Of a stretch of DNA of 39,997 bases, positions 24,586 through 35,274 are shown one piece after another. Made by a program: the position numbers and the translations under genes. The notes beneath the pieces are model-generated. The model worked only from the letters and a program-made list of their open reading frames with translations. It ran no database searches and was not told the origin of the DNA. Each line of letters starts with the position of its first letter. Positions within the stretch are counted from its first letter, which is position 1. The DNA is taken from contig DYNA01000019.1 of NCBI GenBank assembly GCA_020721325.1, positions 1-39,997 of the forward strand, given 5' to 3'. Source of the stretch: Paludibacter propionicigenes (GTDB taxonomy: Bacteria; Bacteroidota; Bacteroidia; Bacteroidales; JAIFNL01).

Positions 24586-27500
24586 TCAAATTTTTTCATC
24601 TGCTTGTTTTTTAAGCTTTTGACTCTGACTGTTGAAATAAATGGCACCGCCAAAGAAAAGACTTCCGATAAGCATAAATAAAAGCATTTTGGCAACAATA
24701 GAAAAATGACGAATATCGATAACAAAAAGTTTGAAAATAGCCAACAAAAATACAAGCAATGCTATGGATAAGAGCAACTTATAGCGCGGCACAACGGAGC
24801 GAAACAGCAAACTGATGCCATGCACAAACAGCGCGAGGGTTATGGTTACGTGTGTATAAGAACCTGAAAAATAAAGTATTAGCGAGGTGTAAGCAAAAAT
24901 ATAATAAACATTAACTACCAAGAGTTCGATGATAAAAAAGCGTCCGGGATAATTGCGAAGATTGAAAATTAACCGATGCAACATGATGAGCGAAAACGGC
25001 ATAAACACGATGGAAAATATGCGGTAACTCGATGAGCGAAAGTCGATTGCAAAATTGGTGTCGAGTAAAAAAAAGCCAAATCCCAAGCCTATGAGCAAAA
25101 TGGACAAATAGTATAAGTGAATTTTCATTCGCCTTACGGGATAAATGTATTTTTGGAAAAATAAAAGGGCAAAAATGAAACTTGATGCTAAAAATATTCC
25201 GCCCGATAAATCGTTGTTTACCAGCAAATAACTTCTAAAAACCGAAAAAATGGCATAAAAAAGGGTAAAATAAGGCAGTATTTCAAACTTAGGATAACTT
25301 GTTATGGGTTTTGTTATTCCTTTTTTGTAGAAAAGCAAAGGCACTAATGCAATTACTCCGGCTACCGTTACTAAAGGAAATGGAAAAATGAACACAAAAA
25401 TTGCGGCTATCATTATCCAAAAATAAAATTGCATAACGTACATTCGCAATTTATAAAACTGACTTAATCCAAAGCTAATCAGTGCATTGAACCAAGGGAA
25501 ATAGTAAATCAGGCTTTCGTACTCGGTATTTGAAAATATTCTGTAACCGGCGTAAAAAATGCCAAAAGGTAAGGCTGCAACAGCCAATTTGTGTGCTGCC
25601 AACCAAAATTCGATGTAGGCACTGTAATCTACAAAATAGTCGTAAAATTTATACAAAACCAAAAGTGCTAAATAAAATTGCAGGATAGCTATTTTACCAA
25701 AAAGTGGCTGTTCTGAAAAATGATATGAAAAATCGGATTGAATAATTGACATTAAAACACCCAAAAATAATACTCCGAAATTTATTAAAGCTATGTTTTC
25801 TATGGCTTTGTGTTTTAGCCTTCCGGCTAAATAAAGTAAAATAAAAACGGTAAAAAAAGCAGTGTTGTAACCAAAATGGGTATCGGTGGTATGTACATCT
25901 AAATAAAAGCCTATAAAAAACATAAAAAAAGACAGCCAAAAAGAAATAAGCAGGTAAAAATGGTTGTTTATCTGTTTTTTTTTCCATATTTCTACGGTAC
26001 TCACTTCTTTGAATTGCAATTTAAGACTTCCCAAAACTTGAAAAAAATGTTTTAAACGTTCCAAAGTATAGTCTTCCGAATCGTTATTGTTTTCTTTTTT
26101 TACAATAACTTTGGCAGTTGATAAACTTAATTTTCGGCTAAAGTAAAAAACATTGATTCGGGTAAACCAAATTAAGGTAATGAAAAAACCGATTTGCAAA
26201 ATATTAAACAGCGAAACCCCGCTTTGATTGGCAAAGGAATAGATTAAAATTTTAAAAGCTACGGCAGCATAAATGAAATATCCCAGAAATTTTGCCAATT
26301 CTTTTTGATATAAATATGCCCAACTAATTATGATAAAAGCCGGAAACAATGCCAAAAGCGAAAACCAATAACCTGTATAATATTTTATAAACAAAAGCCC
26401 CATAAACAGAGTCCAAATTTGTAAAATATTATCAATGATTAGAAGAATGTATTTGCGTTTGCTTTCATTGTCTATATTGAAAATTTGAATGCCGTCTTTG
26501 CGCACAAACTTAAGTGTGCGCTCGTATTGCTGGGTTGAATTGATTAGTTTTATTAAATATCGGAGCAGCATAAAAACAAATCCTACATAAAACAAATACA
26601 CCAAACCCAAATGATAAATCGTAACTCCCCAATTATGAGCAAATTGATAATACGATACCAACAAAGAAATGTAACTCACTGCCAAAATTCCGAAATAAGC
26701 AACCGCTTCGAGCAACAAACTGTTTTCTAAACGCCCCAAATACAAATAAATATAAAACGGAATGACAAACAACACCACAAACCACTCAAATAGAACCACA
26801 TGCCATATAAAAATGGAATAAATCATGCCCGTTAGCAAAGCTGCAAAAATACGTGTGGCTTGAAAATAAAAACTTTCGCTTGCCTCAAAAAGCCTTTTGT
26901 TTTGCTTGAAAATAAACAAAAGTACAAATAAAATGGCATCGAGATAGAGAAACATGTAAAAGCCTATGTGCAAATATTCTACGTCCCACAATTGCCAAAT
27001 GAAATAAATACCCAGAAATAAATAAAGCCCTATAAAAAGTAAAAATAAATAGGTTATTTTTCTAAGTTTTCGTTCATCGTAAATAAAACCGAAATTAAGC
27101 GTTCCCAAAGCAACAAAAGCTCCCACCAAAATTAAAGCCGTAATATTGTTATGAAAATAAATAATGACCGAAATGAGCGAATAAAAAAGCAAAAACGAAA
27201 TCAGCGCATAACGCAAATCGCGCCGTAAGCTATTGCGCCACAGCAAATAAGCAGCAGCAAAAGGCAACGAATTGAGCAATGCCACCAAAGCCATTTGTTG
27301 ATAGCTCGAATAAAAAAACGAAAAGATAGTAAACGATACAAATATTTGGCTTACAAGCAGTAAGGCAAAATCGTACAGCGAAAGTTTCAATTTGGTGTCT
27401 ATTTTTCGAGTATCTTGTTTGTAAACAATAAAATCGAAAAATAGATACAAATAACTAAACAAAAACATAAAACCCAAAAATAGAAATTTCGTTTCGGGCG

Positions 27501-28176
27501 AAGCGAATTTGTTGAGCAAAACAAAATACAATACGTAAGTTACAATAGAAACAAAAACATTTATTCGGCTGTTTTCGATGTATTCGGCAAAAAGTAAAAA
27601 GGCAAAAGTGGTAAAAAGTACAAAAGGCAAATAGTAAAAAATATCGATTTCAAAATAAAAAAATGGCAAAAACAAGGCTATAAAATAACTTAAATAACCC
27701 AAAATAGTGAGCTTTCGCAAAAAAGCCGTAAGAAATGAAAAACTGACGTTCACCAACAAAAGCCCAAAAGTAATAGGCTCTGTAAGCTGATAAAAAACCT
27801 GAAAAATTAATACTAAAATAAAATTGAAAAAAAAGTGAATAACAAAAAGCGAATTGGTTAAACGGGTAGTAATCAAGCCTTTGTCCGAAGCATAACGCAA
27901 GGCTGGCACCAACAACAACAACGAAACTCCCAAACCAGACCAAACCAGAGCATGATTAACGTAAGCATGAAAATATTCTCTAAAAAAATAACCCGCTAAA
28001 GTTATCAAACTCACTAAAATAGTACTCAAACCCGCCAACACCATGATTACCAAAGGCAAATGGTCTGACTTTTTAAGGTCTTTATATCCTTCGTTTAGCC
28101 CGCGCTCCAAAATGGGCTTGAAGGCATCGCGAATGATATGAAAAAATGAATGACTATGCTCTGAATTTGATTCCAA
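24586..28176 (-). CDS. DUF2339 giant polytopic membrane protein
   Basis: The 1196-aa protein is almost entirely hydrophobic, with on the order of 30 or more membrane segments, and starts with a short soluble N-terminus (1-45). Soluble interruptions near residues 550-575 and 690-730 have charged stretches such as VKKENNNDSEDYTLERLKHF. The overall pattern, length and motifs such as ALRYASDKGLITTRLTNSLFV fit DUF2339 proteins, which are widespread in Bacteroidota and uncharacterised. No catalytic motif can be pointed to. It ends at the window's repeat-rich spacer at 24.2-24.6 kb. A small Cys protein gene lies 116 nt upstream on the same strand. Confidence 0.75.
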   Translation of the reverse strand: MESNSEHSHSFFHIIRDAFKPILERGLNEGYKDLKKSDHLPLVIMVLAGLSTILVSLITLAGYFFREYFHAYVNHALVWSGLGVSLLLLVPALRYASDKGLITTRLTNSLFVIHFFFNFILVLIFQVFYQLTEPITFGLLLVNVSFSFLTAFLRKLTILGYLSYFIALFLPFFYFEIDIFYYLPFVLFTTFAFLLFAEYIENSRINVFVSIVTYVLYFVLLNKFASPETKFLFLGFMFLFSYLYLFFDFIVYKQDTRKIDTKLKLSLYDFALLLVSQIFVSFTIFSFFYSSYQQMALVALLNSLPFAAAYLLWRNSLRRDLRYALISFLLFYSLISVIIYFHNNITALILVGAFVALGTLNFGFIYDERKLRKITYLFLLFIGLYLFLGIYFIWQLWDVEYLHIGFYMFLYLDAILFVLLFIFKQNKRLFEASESFYFQATRIFAALLTGMIYSIFIWHVVLFEWFVVLFVIPFYIYLYLGRLENSLLLEAVAYFGILAVSYISLLVSYYQFAHNWGVTIYHLGLVYLFYVGFVFMLLRYLIKLINSTQQYERTLKFVRKDGIQIFNIDNESKRKYILLIIDNILQIWTLFMGLLFIKYYTGYWFSLLALFPAFIIISWAYLYQKELAKFLGYFIYAAVAFKILIYSFANQSGVSLFNILQIGFFITLIWFTRINVFYFSRKLSLSTAKVIVKKENNNDSEDYTLERLKHFFQVLGSLKLQFKEVSTVEIWKKKQINNHFYLLISFWLSFFMFFIGFYLDVHTTDTHFGYNTAFFTVFILLYLAGRLKHKAIENIALINFGVLFLGVLMSIIQSDFSYHFSEQPLFGKIAILQFYLALLVLYKFYDYFVDYSAYIEFWLAAHKLAVAALPFGIFYAGYRIFSNTEYESLIYYFPWFNALISFGLSQFYKLRMYVMQFYFWIMIAAIFVFIFPFPLVTVAGVIALVPLLFYKKGITKPITSYPKFEILPYFTLFYAIFSVFRSYLLVNNDLSGGIFLASSFIFALLFFQKYIYPVRRMKIHLYYLSILLIGLGFGFFLLDTNFAIDFRSSSYRIFSIVFMPFSLIMLHRLIFNLRNYPGRFFIIELLVVNVYYIFAYTSLILYFSGSYTHVTITLALFVHGISLLFRSVVPRYKLLLSIALLVFLLAIFKLFVIDIRHFSIVAKMLLFMLIGSLFFGGAIYFNSQSQKLKKQADEKI

Positions 28177-28292
28177 AATCTATTTTTAACTAAAAAAAGG
28201 TATGAATTTTAACTTTAAATACATGATAAATAATACATTGCCAAAGTTTGAGCACATTGGCAAAACAAAATAATAAGCTGTTTAGAAAATAG

Positions 28293-28487
28293 TTACAAAT
28301 ACTTTTTAAAATTGTATTTTTCAGACAAAACTTCGCGCTCTTCAGCCGAAAGAGATAAAAAATAAGCCTTCCAACCCGGACAAAAATTAATATGCCAACG
28401 CCAGAAACGACCCACAAACGATTTTTTATTAACATCATATTTTGCTCGCATTGAGCAAGTTGCACATGAAACCTCTTTTTTTTCCAT
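28293..28487 (-). CDS. Conserved 64-aa cysteine-containing protein
   Basis: The protein has a CATC pair (Cys8, Cys11), then RAKYDVNKKSFVGRFWRWHINFCPGWKAYF with a third Cys at 36, and a basic helical end. Small proteins with the GRxWRWHxNFCPGWK pattern recur in Bacteroidota and some Deltaproteobacteria, in my recollection without assigned function. The cysteines plus His32 could bind a metal such as zinc (inference). It is codirectional with, and just upstream of, the DUF2339 gene, so the two may be cotranscribed. A longer overlapping frame on the same strand (28190-28465) lacks family resemblance. Confidence 0.7.
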   Translation of the reverse strand: MEKKEVSCATCSMRAKYDVNKKSFVGRFWRWHINFCPGWKAYFLSLSAEEREVLSEKYNFKKYL

Positions 28488-28806
28488 TTGTTTTTATTTT
28501 TTTAAAATTGAATGTTTTCTGTTTTTTTTTAAACGAAAACAAAAATCATTTATAATCAACGAGTTGGCAGCAATAAAGTAACTTTTTCTAAATATTAAAT
28601 CCGTAAGTTTATCAATCTGCAAATAAACACCTTATTAAATATGAAACAGATGGCTTTTTGCAAACAATTGATACAATGATTATCAGTTTGTTAGCAATAA
28701 ACTTGCCGATTTTAGGCTAAAAATAACATGAGTTTCCTATGTACATTAAAATTGGGGTTACCATTTAAAACATTTCGTTCGTTTTTTTTAACAAATTGAA
28801 TAACAG

Positions 28807-28890
28807 AACTTTGCCAAAGTTTCAATCATTTTAATTACGATACAAAAAATGAACTGTTACCAATTTACAAATTGCAACTTTGGCAAAGTT
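28807..28890. repeat. Paired AACTTTG-S-CAAAGTT palindromes
   Basis: Perfect copies lie at 28807-28821 (C centre) and 28876-28890 (G centre), that is, in opposite orientation, 54 bp apart. The outer flanks (TTCGTTCG near 28768 and AGCGAACGAT near 28892) also hint at inversion, so the pair may form the ends of one small element. The rest of the 446-nt spacer 28488-28933 holds no gene. Confidence 0.65.
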
Positions 28891-28933
28891 TAGCGAACGA
28901 TAATATTCATTTAACTACCTAAATTTGAACTAT

Positions 28934-29389
28934 TTAATTATTTCGCTCAATAAAACGCGGCTCGTAACCCCTGCTCAAAGCAAAATTAGAAAGCTTTGCT
29001 TTTATTTTATAACTATCCGTTTCTTTTTTTTCAATTTCTTGCCGTTTATCAGCTAAAACAGACACAACCATCTGCTCGTATTCCTTAATATCTATTGCCT
29101 TAATTGCCTTGTTAATATACTCGCTTTCAATACGTTTTGCAAGTAATGCCACTCTTATTTTATTTAAACCCCATTTATTGAAACGAAATTTATCGTTTGT
29201 AAATGCCTGAGCATAACGAGCGTGATTGATGTAATCCTGCTTCTTTAAAACTTCTACCATCTCTACTGCTTGATTCAAGTCAAGCCCCCAATCCTGAAGC
29301 TTTTGCAACATATCTTGAACCGATTTTTCGGCTTTTGAACAATAATCTTGCGCACGTTTAAGAATAGCTTCCCACTTTTTTTTATCCAT
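28934..29389 (-). CDS. recX: Regulatory protein RecX
   Basis: The 151-aa protein has the all-helical RecX pattern of three three-helix repeats. Recognisable segments are RAQDYCSKAEKSVQDMLQKLQDWGL, LKKQDYINHARYAQAFTNDKFRFNKWGLNKIRVALLAKRI and a final KAKLSNFALSRGYEPRFI. The D-E-x-R/Y-A-x-x-F...K-W-G core (here NHARYAQAFTNDKFRFNKWG) is the family signature. RecX binds within RecA filaments and inhibits recombinase and coprotease activity. recA is not adjacent in this window. Length is typical. Confidence 0.9.
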   Translation of the reverse strand: MDKKKWEAILKRAQDYCSKAEKSVQDMLQKLQDWGLDLNQAVEMVEVLKKQDYINHARYAQAFTNDKFRFNKWGLNKIRVALLAKRIESEYINKAIKAIDIKEYEQMVVSVLADKRQEIEKKETDSYKIKAKLSNFALSRGYEPRFIERNN

Positions 29390-30012
29390 CTATCTTTCTT
29401 TTTTTAAAAAAAATATATAAAATACTATATTATAGCTATTTATTAAAATTAGAATTAACAAAATTAAAACATTTTTATTCAATATACAAATCCTTTTTTC
29501 AACAATTTAAAAAAAAGTCATACTTTTTTAATAAAATCTTTTTTTTTAGCTGTTTTTTTAACAATTATCCTTTGATTTTTTAGAAAAATTTAATCATAAT
29601 CATGCAACTTTTTTCTTAAAAATTATGTTTTGCTTTAAAAAAAAGAAGTGTTTTTTTTACAAAAAAAGAAAATAAAAAAAGAATGCTATTCAAAAACTTC
29701 TATTGATTTTAGTGTTAATTCTTTATTTTTCAAATTTTTATATTTTTATTGAAAAAAAAATTATAAAATAAATTTCATTAAGTAAAATGAACATTTTTTT
29801 TAAAATTATTTTATTTTCTTTTCTTTTCAAAAAAAATCTTTTTATAAAAAAATAATCTTTACTTTTTTTGTAAAAAAAATTGCATTCGTATCATTTCTTA
29901 ACGTTAAAAAAAAATAAATTTTCAATAAAAGGTAGCTAAATATGGTAATTTAGTCATTCAAAAAAATCAAAAAACCAATCATTTTTGCTATCATAAAGCT
30001 CAATTATTCAAA
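29390..30012. other. 623-nt gene-free AT-rich spacer
   Basis: This divergent spacer lies between recX and the large secreted protein. It consists of long A and T runs. I see no ORF, no clear TAnnTTTG box, no stable GC-containing hairpin and none of the window's repeat families. It must contain the promoters for both neighbours, but they cannot be placed. Confidence 0.6.
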
Positions 30013-33000
30013 ATGAAAAAAACAATTTTTATTTTTTACCTAATTTTTATTTCATACTCGCTTTTTGCCGAAAAATATTATTGGGTAGGCGGTAGCGGAA
30101 AGTGGTCGGAACTCAATCACTGGTCGCCAGTATCTGGAAGTACTTCGGTATTTCATGGAGTCATTCCTACCTACAACGATACCCTTTATTTTGACCAGAA
30201 TTCTTTTTCCGCCGCCGGACAGACCGTTACAATAGATGTAAGCAATGCTATTTGTATGCAAATGGATTGGAAACAAGCACTTTATCAACCTACTTTAACC
30301 AACCAAGCCGGTAGCAATTTGTCCATTTACGGCTCATTGTACCTTTCACCCGAAATGAATTTTAATTTTTCCGGCAAAATTTATTTTGAAGCACTAAAAC
30401 CAGACAATAAAATCATCACTTACGGCAAAAATTTAGGCAGTCAATTGCTTTTCAACGGAATAACAGGCGAGTGGAAAGCCGACACGCTGCTCACAACCGC
30501 TGATATTCAGCTCAATGGCGACAATGCACGCCTCGAAATGCTTGGAAATCTGACCACTTCGGCATACATTTTCATAAATGCCGGAACACTTATTTGCCAA
30601 AACAAAACCATTGCTGCCGATAGATTTATCATTGGCGGCGCACGAAACAAAACCCTTGAAATAGAAAACACGCTTTTTCAAATTAAAACACGCTGGCTGG
30701 TTGAAAATACCGGACTTACCCTTCACAATGCCCATACCGTTTATACTTTTTCGCAAGCAGCCGAATTTTACGGAGGCGAAGGCTTTTCGTATCAAAAAAT
30801 TCATTTTTTACAAGAAAGTAGTTCCGTTCGATTTCAGGCAACAACTTGCACGGTCGATACCCTTATTTGTAACGGAAGCGTGCGTATTTCGGGCAATAAC
30901 AACCTTTTAGGCTATGTTTCCATTGCTGGCGATGCTATTTTTGAAGGCTCTAATTCTTTCGATAAACTTTTGCTTGCGCAAAACAAAAATTACAGTTTTG
31001 AAAGTGCTAAAAATCAAACCATTATCACCGAAATTGTAGCCAACGGAAGTTGCGAAGGTTTTACCTATTTACATTCTTCGGGAGCAGAAAAAGCCATTCT
31101 TTACAAACAAAGTGGTTACGTAAATCTCGAACATGTATTGATTGAAAACATCGAGGCTCAAGGTGCATTTTTTACAGCTCAACAGTCTGCCGGACTGAAA
31201 GTTACAACCGGTTGGACAATTCACAACACACCGCGCACGCTCTTTTGGGTAGGAGGCAACGGAAAATGGAACGAAACCGCTCACTGGTCGCTCACCAGCG
31301 GCGGTGCGGGCGGGCAATGCGTGCCTTTCCACACCGACAACGTCATTTTCAACGACCAATCTTTCCCGCAAGGAGACGAAACCGTCGAAGTGCTTACCCC
31401 AAAAGCCTATTGCAATGATTTACTTTGGTTTACAACCACCGGAAATCCCCGTTTTTACACCCAATCCGACAAAATGCGCCTTTTCGGTTCGCTTCGGCTT
31501 TCGCCAAATATGAGGTTTCACTACAACGGTGAGTTTCATTTCCTTTCGGAAAATGCCGGAAACACAATCACTTCAGCAGCACACACTTTTAGAAAAGAAA
31601 TCTTTTTTGCCGGAAACGGCGGCGAATGGACTTTGCAAGATAGCCTTGCGACTACAATGAACGACATTGACCTTCAAAAAGGTACGCTCAAAACCAACAG
31701 CCAAAAGGTGAAATGCAAAACTTTTTTTTCGTCAAATGCCAATGAAAGAGGCTTAATTTTGGAAAATTCGGTGGTAGAAATTCATGACGCTTGGAAAACG
31801 GGTTCGTCTTCAAATTTCAATTTCGATAGCGGCACTTCTTTGATAAAAATGTTTTCGGCTTCCGCCAAAGTCGAAGGTGGTTCGGAATTGGTTTTTCACA
31901 ACATTCTTTTTATCGATTCCATCGGAAACGCAACCGTAGAAAGTGCTGAAAGCATTTATACCAAAGTTATTTTTTCCGGTAACGGAAATTTTAAGGGAAA
32001 AAACTTTTTCGATACACTTCAATTGACTCCTGCAAAAGTTTATAAATTAGACCATCAAGGCGAATTGTACGTAAATACGCTCGTGGGCGAGGGTTCGTGT
32101 TCGGGCTACATTGTTTTGCAATCCAATCTTTCGGGTACACGCGCCAAAATAGCTAAAAATGAAGGCAGTTTAAATATGAACTACCTTATTTTAAAAGACA
32201 TAGATGCCACAAAAGTAGTCGGTGGCTTTTTTGCCGCCAACTCCATTGACATGGGAAACAATCTGGGTTGCAACATTTTAGATGCCGCAGGTCAAAATAT
32301 TTATTGGGTAGGAAACACCGGAAATTGGGCAGACCAAAACAATTGGTCGTATCAATCGGGTGGAGCGGGAGGCGCGTGTGTGCCTTCGCCTGCCGACAAT
32401 GTTTTTTTCGATGTCAATTCCTTTTCCGCTGCATCACAAGTAGTTACCATCGATATAGCCGAAGCTTTTTGCAAAAGCATGAACTGGACGGGAAGTCTTT
32501 ACAACCCCGAAATTGAGAATTTAGGAACATCTACATTGTTCATTTACAACTCGCTAATGCTGATTGAAGACATGAATTGGAATTATTTTGGCAAAATCGT
32601 TTTTGAATCGGACAAGCTCGACAATCAAATTACTTCTGCCGGAAAAATTTTACCCAATCAAGTATATTTTCAGGGAAATGGCGGCGTGTGGACTTTAAAC
32701 GACAGTTTGACCGTTTCGCAAACCCTTACGCTCACTTCCGGGCGGCTTCGCACGCAAAGCCATGCGCTCAATTTGGGCAATTTTATTTCGAGCAGCGGGC
32801 AGTCTTCGGTGTTGGAAGTAGATAATTCTCAAATAGATATAGCCGACAAGTGGACTGTTTCGGGCGATTTTAAAATTTTGGGAAACCAATTTGATTTGCG
32901 ATTTAATGGTGGACTTTCGTTTATGCAAAACGATGCTACGGATAGCTTAATGTTTAATAATGTGCATTTTACGGTAAATAGCTCCGATTGCAGCATTAAG

Positions 33001-35268
33001 GGCAGTGCCAAGCAATATTTTAAAAACATTACCTTTGCGGGAAAAGGGGAACTGAGCGGAAGCGGACAAAAGATTTTAGATACTTTGAAAATAAAAAATG
33101 CCGGAAAAATAACAAATTTCAATAAAATAAAAAAAGCCGTATTTTATGCTTATGCTCAAATCTGGGATTTTAGCGACATTGACACGCTTTTAATTCTTAC
33201 TTACGGCGATGTAACCGGAAAAAACAACATTCGTTTTCTCGAAGCCAACAGCAACGTTACTTTTACCGGTACAAACACATTGGGATATTGCAAACTCAAT
33301 GGCGATGGCGATTTTTTTGGTAAGAATGTATTTGATACTCTGATATTTACGCCCGACAAGCGTTACGAATTGCAAGGCGGTATTTCTCAAACCATTTTGG
33401 GCGACCTTAAAATCAGAGGCAATCATTGTCGGCACATTTACGTGCTTTCGAGCAACAGCCAGATAGCTTATTTTGAAAAAGCCGAAGGCAGCATCAAAGG
33501 CGACTTTCTTGAAATGCAAAACATTGGAGGAAAGGGCGGTGCGACTTTTTACGCCGGAAATTTCAATCATTCCGACAACATCGACAACTCGTGCGTAGGC
33601 TGGATTTTCGATGACCAACCCGGATATATTTACGGTCTTTCGCCCGATACCATTATGATTGATGCCGAAAAAACCATCATTGGCACGCAAAACCTCAACG
33701 GCGATGCTCAAACTTACTACCTTTGGAGTACCGGACATCAGGGAAATGAACTCGAAATCTCTCAAGCCGGAAAATACTCTGTTACTGCTGTTTACGGAAT
33801 GATTAACGGACAACTTTGCACGTTTACAGACGATATTTTGGTGCATTTTGCAAAAGTTTCGCCACCAAAATGCCCCAATGAAGCAAATGGCAGCATTGAA
33901 CTGATTACCTACGACAATGCCCTGCATACTTTCCTTTGGAACGACGGCTCAACGGCGAGCCTGAAAGAATTTTTGCCGAAAGGCGAATACACCATAAAAA
34001 TAACAGAAACCGCATCGGGACGCACCGCCCAGCGAAGTATTTCGCTGCCCAACGGCTTGTTAATCAATATCAACGCCGATATTTCGCACCCAACTTGCTT
34101 TGGGCTGCAAAACGGCACCATTGATTTGTCATCTGATAATGCTACCCAGCCTATTATTTACAAGTGGCTTAACTACAATGATTTAGAAAGCAATCACGCT
34201 CAAAATTTGCCTTCGGGCGAATACATCATTCAAATAACCGATGCTTTTTGTTCAAATGTGGACACTTTTTTAGTCATTCAGCCCGAAAAACTGTCGCTTA
34301 CGCTCGAAAGCAAAAACTCTTGCACCAACTCACAAGGCGGCGAAGTGATAGCTCACGCTCAAGGCGGAACACCGGATTATTTTTTTCATTGGAAAGATTT
34401 CCCAACAAGCTCCGATTCTGTTTTACTTTCCCTTTCGGGAGAAAAATACGTTGTGCTGACTCTGACCGATGCCAATAATTGTTCGCCTGTAACGGACAGC
34501 GTTTGGTTGGCTCAACCGCCTGTAATGGCTCTTTCGCTTGCGCAAAAAGAAGATGAAAGGTGCTTTGGCGAAAACAACGGAAGCCTTTTTCTCAATATTA
34601 ATGGCGGAAGTGCCAATTTTGATATAATTTTAGACAATCAAACGCACTTTTCTACTCAAAATATACAAAATATTGGAGTTGGAAAGCACTTTTTGCAAGT
34701 TTTTGATGCCCGAAACTGCTCCGATACGCTTAGTTTCGATATAAAACCGGCTCCTCAACCCCAAATTGACATCACTACAACTAATTCTCAATGCGGCAAG
34801 CCAACCGGCAACATTCAATTTTTAATTACCCACACGCGCCCCACACCCGAAATTGTTTGGACAAATGCACAAGGTACATCGGTTCAAAACCTTTCGGCTC
34901 TAAATGCCGGAAAATATTATTTGCGTTTTACCGACTCCAAGAATTGTGTTTACACCGACAGTGCCGAAATTTTAACTTCCGACTGCAATTCGTTTATAGA
35001 AGTGCCAAATGTTTTTACACCCAACGAAGACGGTGCAAACGATGTGTTTATGGTAAATTGGAGTAGTTTGCTTACTTTTAAGTGCGTCATTACCAATCGT
35101 TGGGGGCGCAAAGTGCATGAGTTTGCTTCGCCTGCTTTGGGCTGGAACGGTCGCCTAAACGGTAGCGGTAATTTACTTTCCGATGGTGTGTATTATTATG
35201 TTATTAAGGCACTTGGCGAAGATGGTAAGGTTTTTGACTTGCAAGGCAGTTTTTATTTATACTTTTAA
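30013..35268 (+). CDS. Large T9SS-secreted adhesin-like protein with gliding-motility-type C-terminal domain
   Basis: The 1751-aa protein has a signal peptide (FIFYLIFISYSLFA). Three long repeats of about 350-390 aa start near residues 22, 411 and 765, each opening with a Y/F-WVGxxGxWxxxxHWS motif and a DNVxFxxxSF motif; they look like beta-helix or lectin-type modules. About 1230-1650 contains SprB-like repeats (KCPNEANGSIEL, CFGLQNGTIDLS, CFGENNGSLFL, each followed by a short beta segment ending LPxGEYxIxITD). The C-terminus from about 1665 (VPNVFTPNEDGANDVFMV...ITNRWGRKVHE...DGVYYYVIKA) is the gliding motility-associated/CHU_C sorting domain. Export by the type IX system to the cell surface or medium is expected. 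Specific ligand unknown. Codon use is somewhat less AT-rich than the flanks. Confidence 0.9.
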   Translation: MKKTIFIFYLIFISYSLFAEKYYWVGGSGKWSELNHWSPVSGSTSVFHGVIPTYNDTLYFDQNSFSAAGQTVTIDVSNAICMQMDWKQALYQPTLTNQAGSNLSIYGSLYLSPEMNFNFSGKIYFEALKPDNKIITYGKNLGSQLLFNGITGEWKADTLLTTADIQLNGDNARLEMLGNLTTSAYIFINAGTLICQNKTIAADRFIIGGARNKTLEIENTLFQIKTRWLVENTGLTLHNAHTVYTFSQAAEFYGGEGFSYQKIHFLQESSSVRFQATTCTVDTLICNGSVRISGNNNLLGYVSIAGDAIFEGSNSFDKLLLAQNKNYSFESAKNQTIITEIVANGSCEGFTYLHSSGAEKAILYKQSGYVNLEHVLIENIEAQGAFFTAQQSAGLKVTTGWTIHNTPRTLFWVGGNGKWNETAHWSLTSGGAGGQCVPFHTDNVIFNDQSFPQGDETVEVLTPKAYCNDLLWFTTTGNPRFYTQSDKMRLFGSLRLSPNMRFHYNGEFHFLSENAGNTITSAAHTFRKEIFFAGNGGEWTLQDSLATTMNDIDLQKGTLKTNSQKVKCKTFFSSNANERGLILENSVVEIHDAWKTGSSSNFNFDSGTSLIKMFSASAKVEGGSELVFHNILFIDSIGNATVESAESIYTKVIFSGNGNFKGKNFFDTLQLTPAKVYKLDHQGELYVNTLVGEGSCSGYIVLQSNLSGTRAKIAKNEGSLNMNYLILKDIDATKVVGGFFAANSIDMGNNLGCNILDAAGQNIYWVGNTGNWADQNNWSYQSGGAGGACVPSPADNVFFDVNSFSAASQVVTIDIAEAFCKSMNWTGSLYNPEIENLGTSTLFIYNSLMLIEDMNWNYFGKIVFESDKLDNQITSAGKILPNQVYFQGNGGVWTLNDSLTVSQTLTLTSGRLRTQSHALNLGNFISSSGQSSVLEVDNSQIDIADKWTVSGDFKILGNQFDLRFNGGLSFMQNDATDSLMFNNVHFTVNSSDCSIKGSAKQYFKNITFAGKGELSGSGQKILDTLKIKNAGKITNFNKIKKAVFYAYAQIWDFSDIDTLLILTYGDVTGKNNIRFLEANSNVTFTGTNTLGYCKLNGDGDFFGKNVFDTLIFTPDKRYELQGGISQTILGDLKIRGNHCRHIYVLSSNSQIAYFEKAEGSIKGDFLEMQNIGGKGGATFYAGNFNHSDNIDNSCVGWIFDDQPGYIYGLSPDTIMIDAEKTIIGTQNLNGDAQTYYLWSTGHQGNELEISQAGKYSVTAVYGMINGQLCTFTDDILVHFAKVSPPKCPNEANGSIELITYDNALHTFLWNDGSTASLKEFLPKGEYTIKITETASGRTAQRSISLPNGLLININADISHPTCFGLQNGTIDLSSDNATQPIIYKWLNYNDLESNHAQNLPSGEYIIQITDAFCSNVDTFLVIQPEKLSLTLESKNSCTNSQGGEVIAHAQGGTPDYFFHWKDFPTSSDSVLLSLSGEKYVVLTLTDANNCSPVTDSVWLAQPPVMALSLAQKEDERCFGENNGSLFLNINGGSANFDIILDNQTHFSTQNIQNIGVGKHFLQVFDARNCSDTLSFDIKPAPQPQIDITTTNSQCGKPTGNIQFLITHTRPTPEIVWTNAQGTSVQNLSALNAGKYYLRFTDSKNCVYTDSAEILTSDCNSFIEVPNVFTPNEDGANDVFMVNWSSLLTFKCVITNRWGRKVHEFASPALGWNGRLNGSGNLLSDGVYYYVIKALGEDGKVFDLQGSFYLYF

Positions 35269-35274
35269 AATGTT

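Noticed and set aside
33190-33927. 245-codon open frame on the minus strand
   Set aside because: It lies wholly antisense to the 1751-aa secreted protein, whose domains are clear. No family resemblance.
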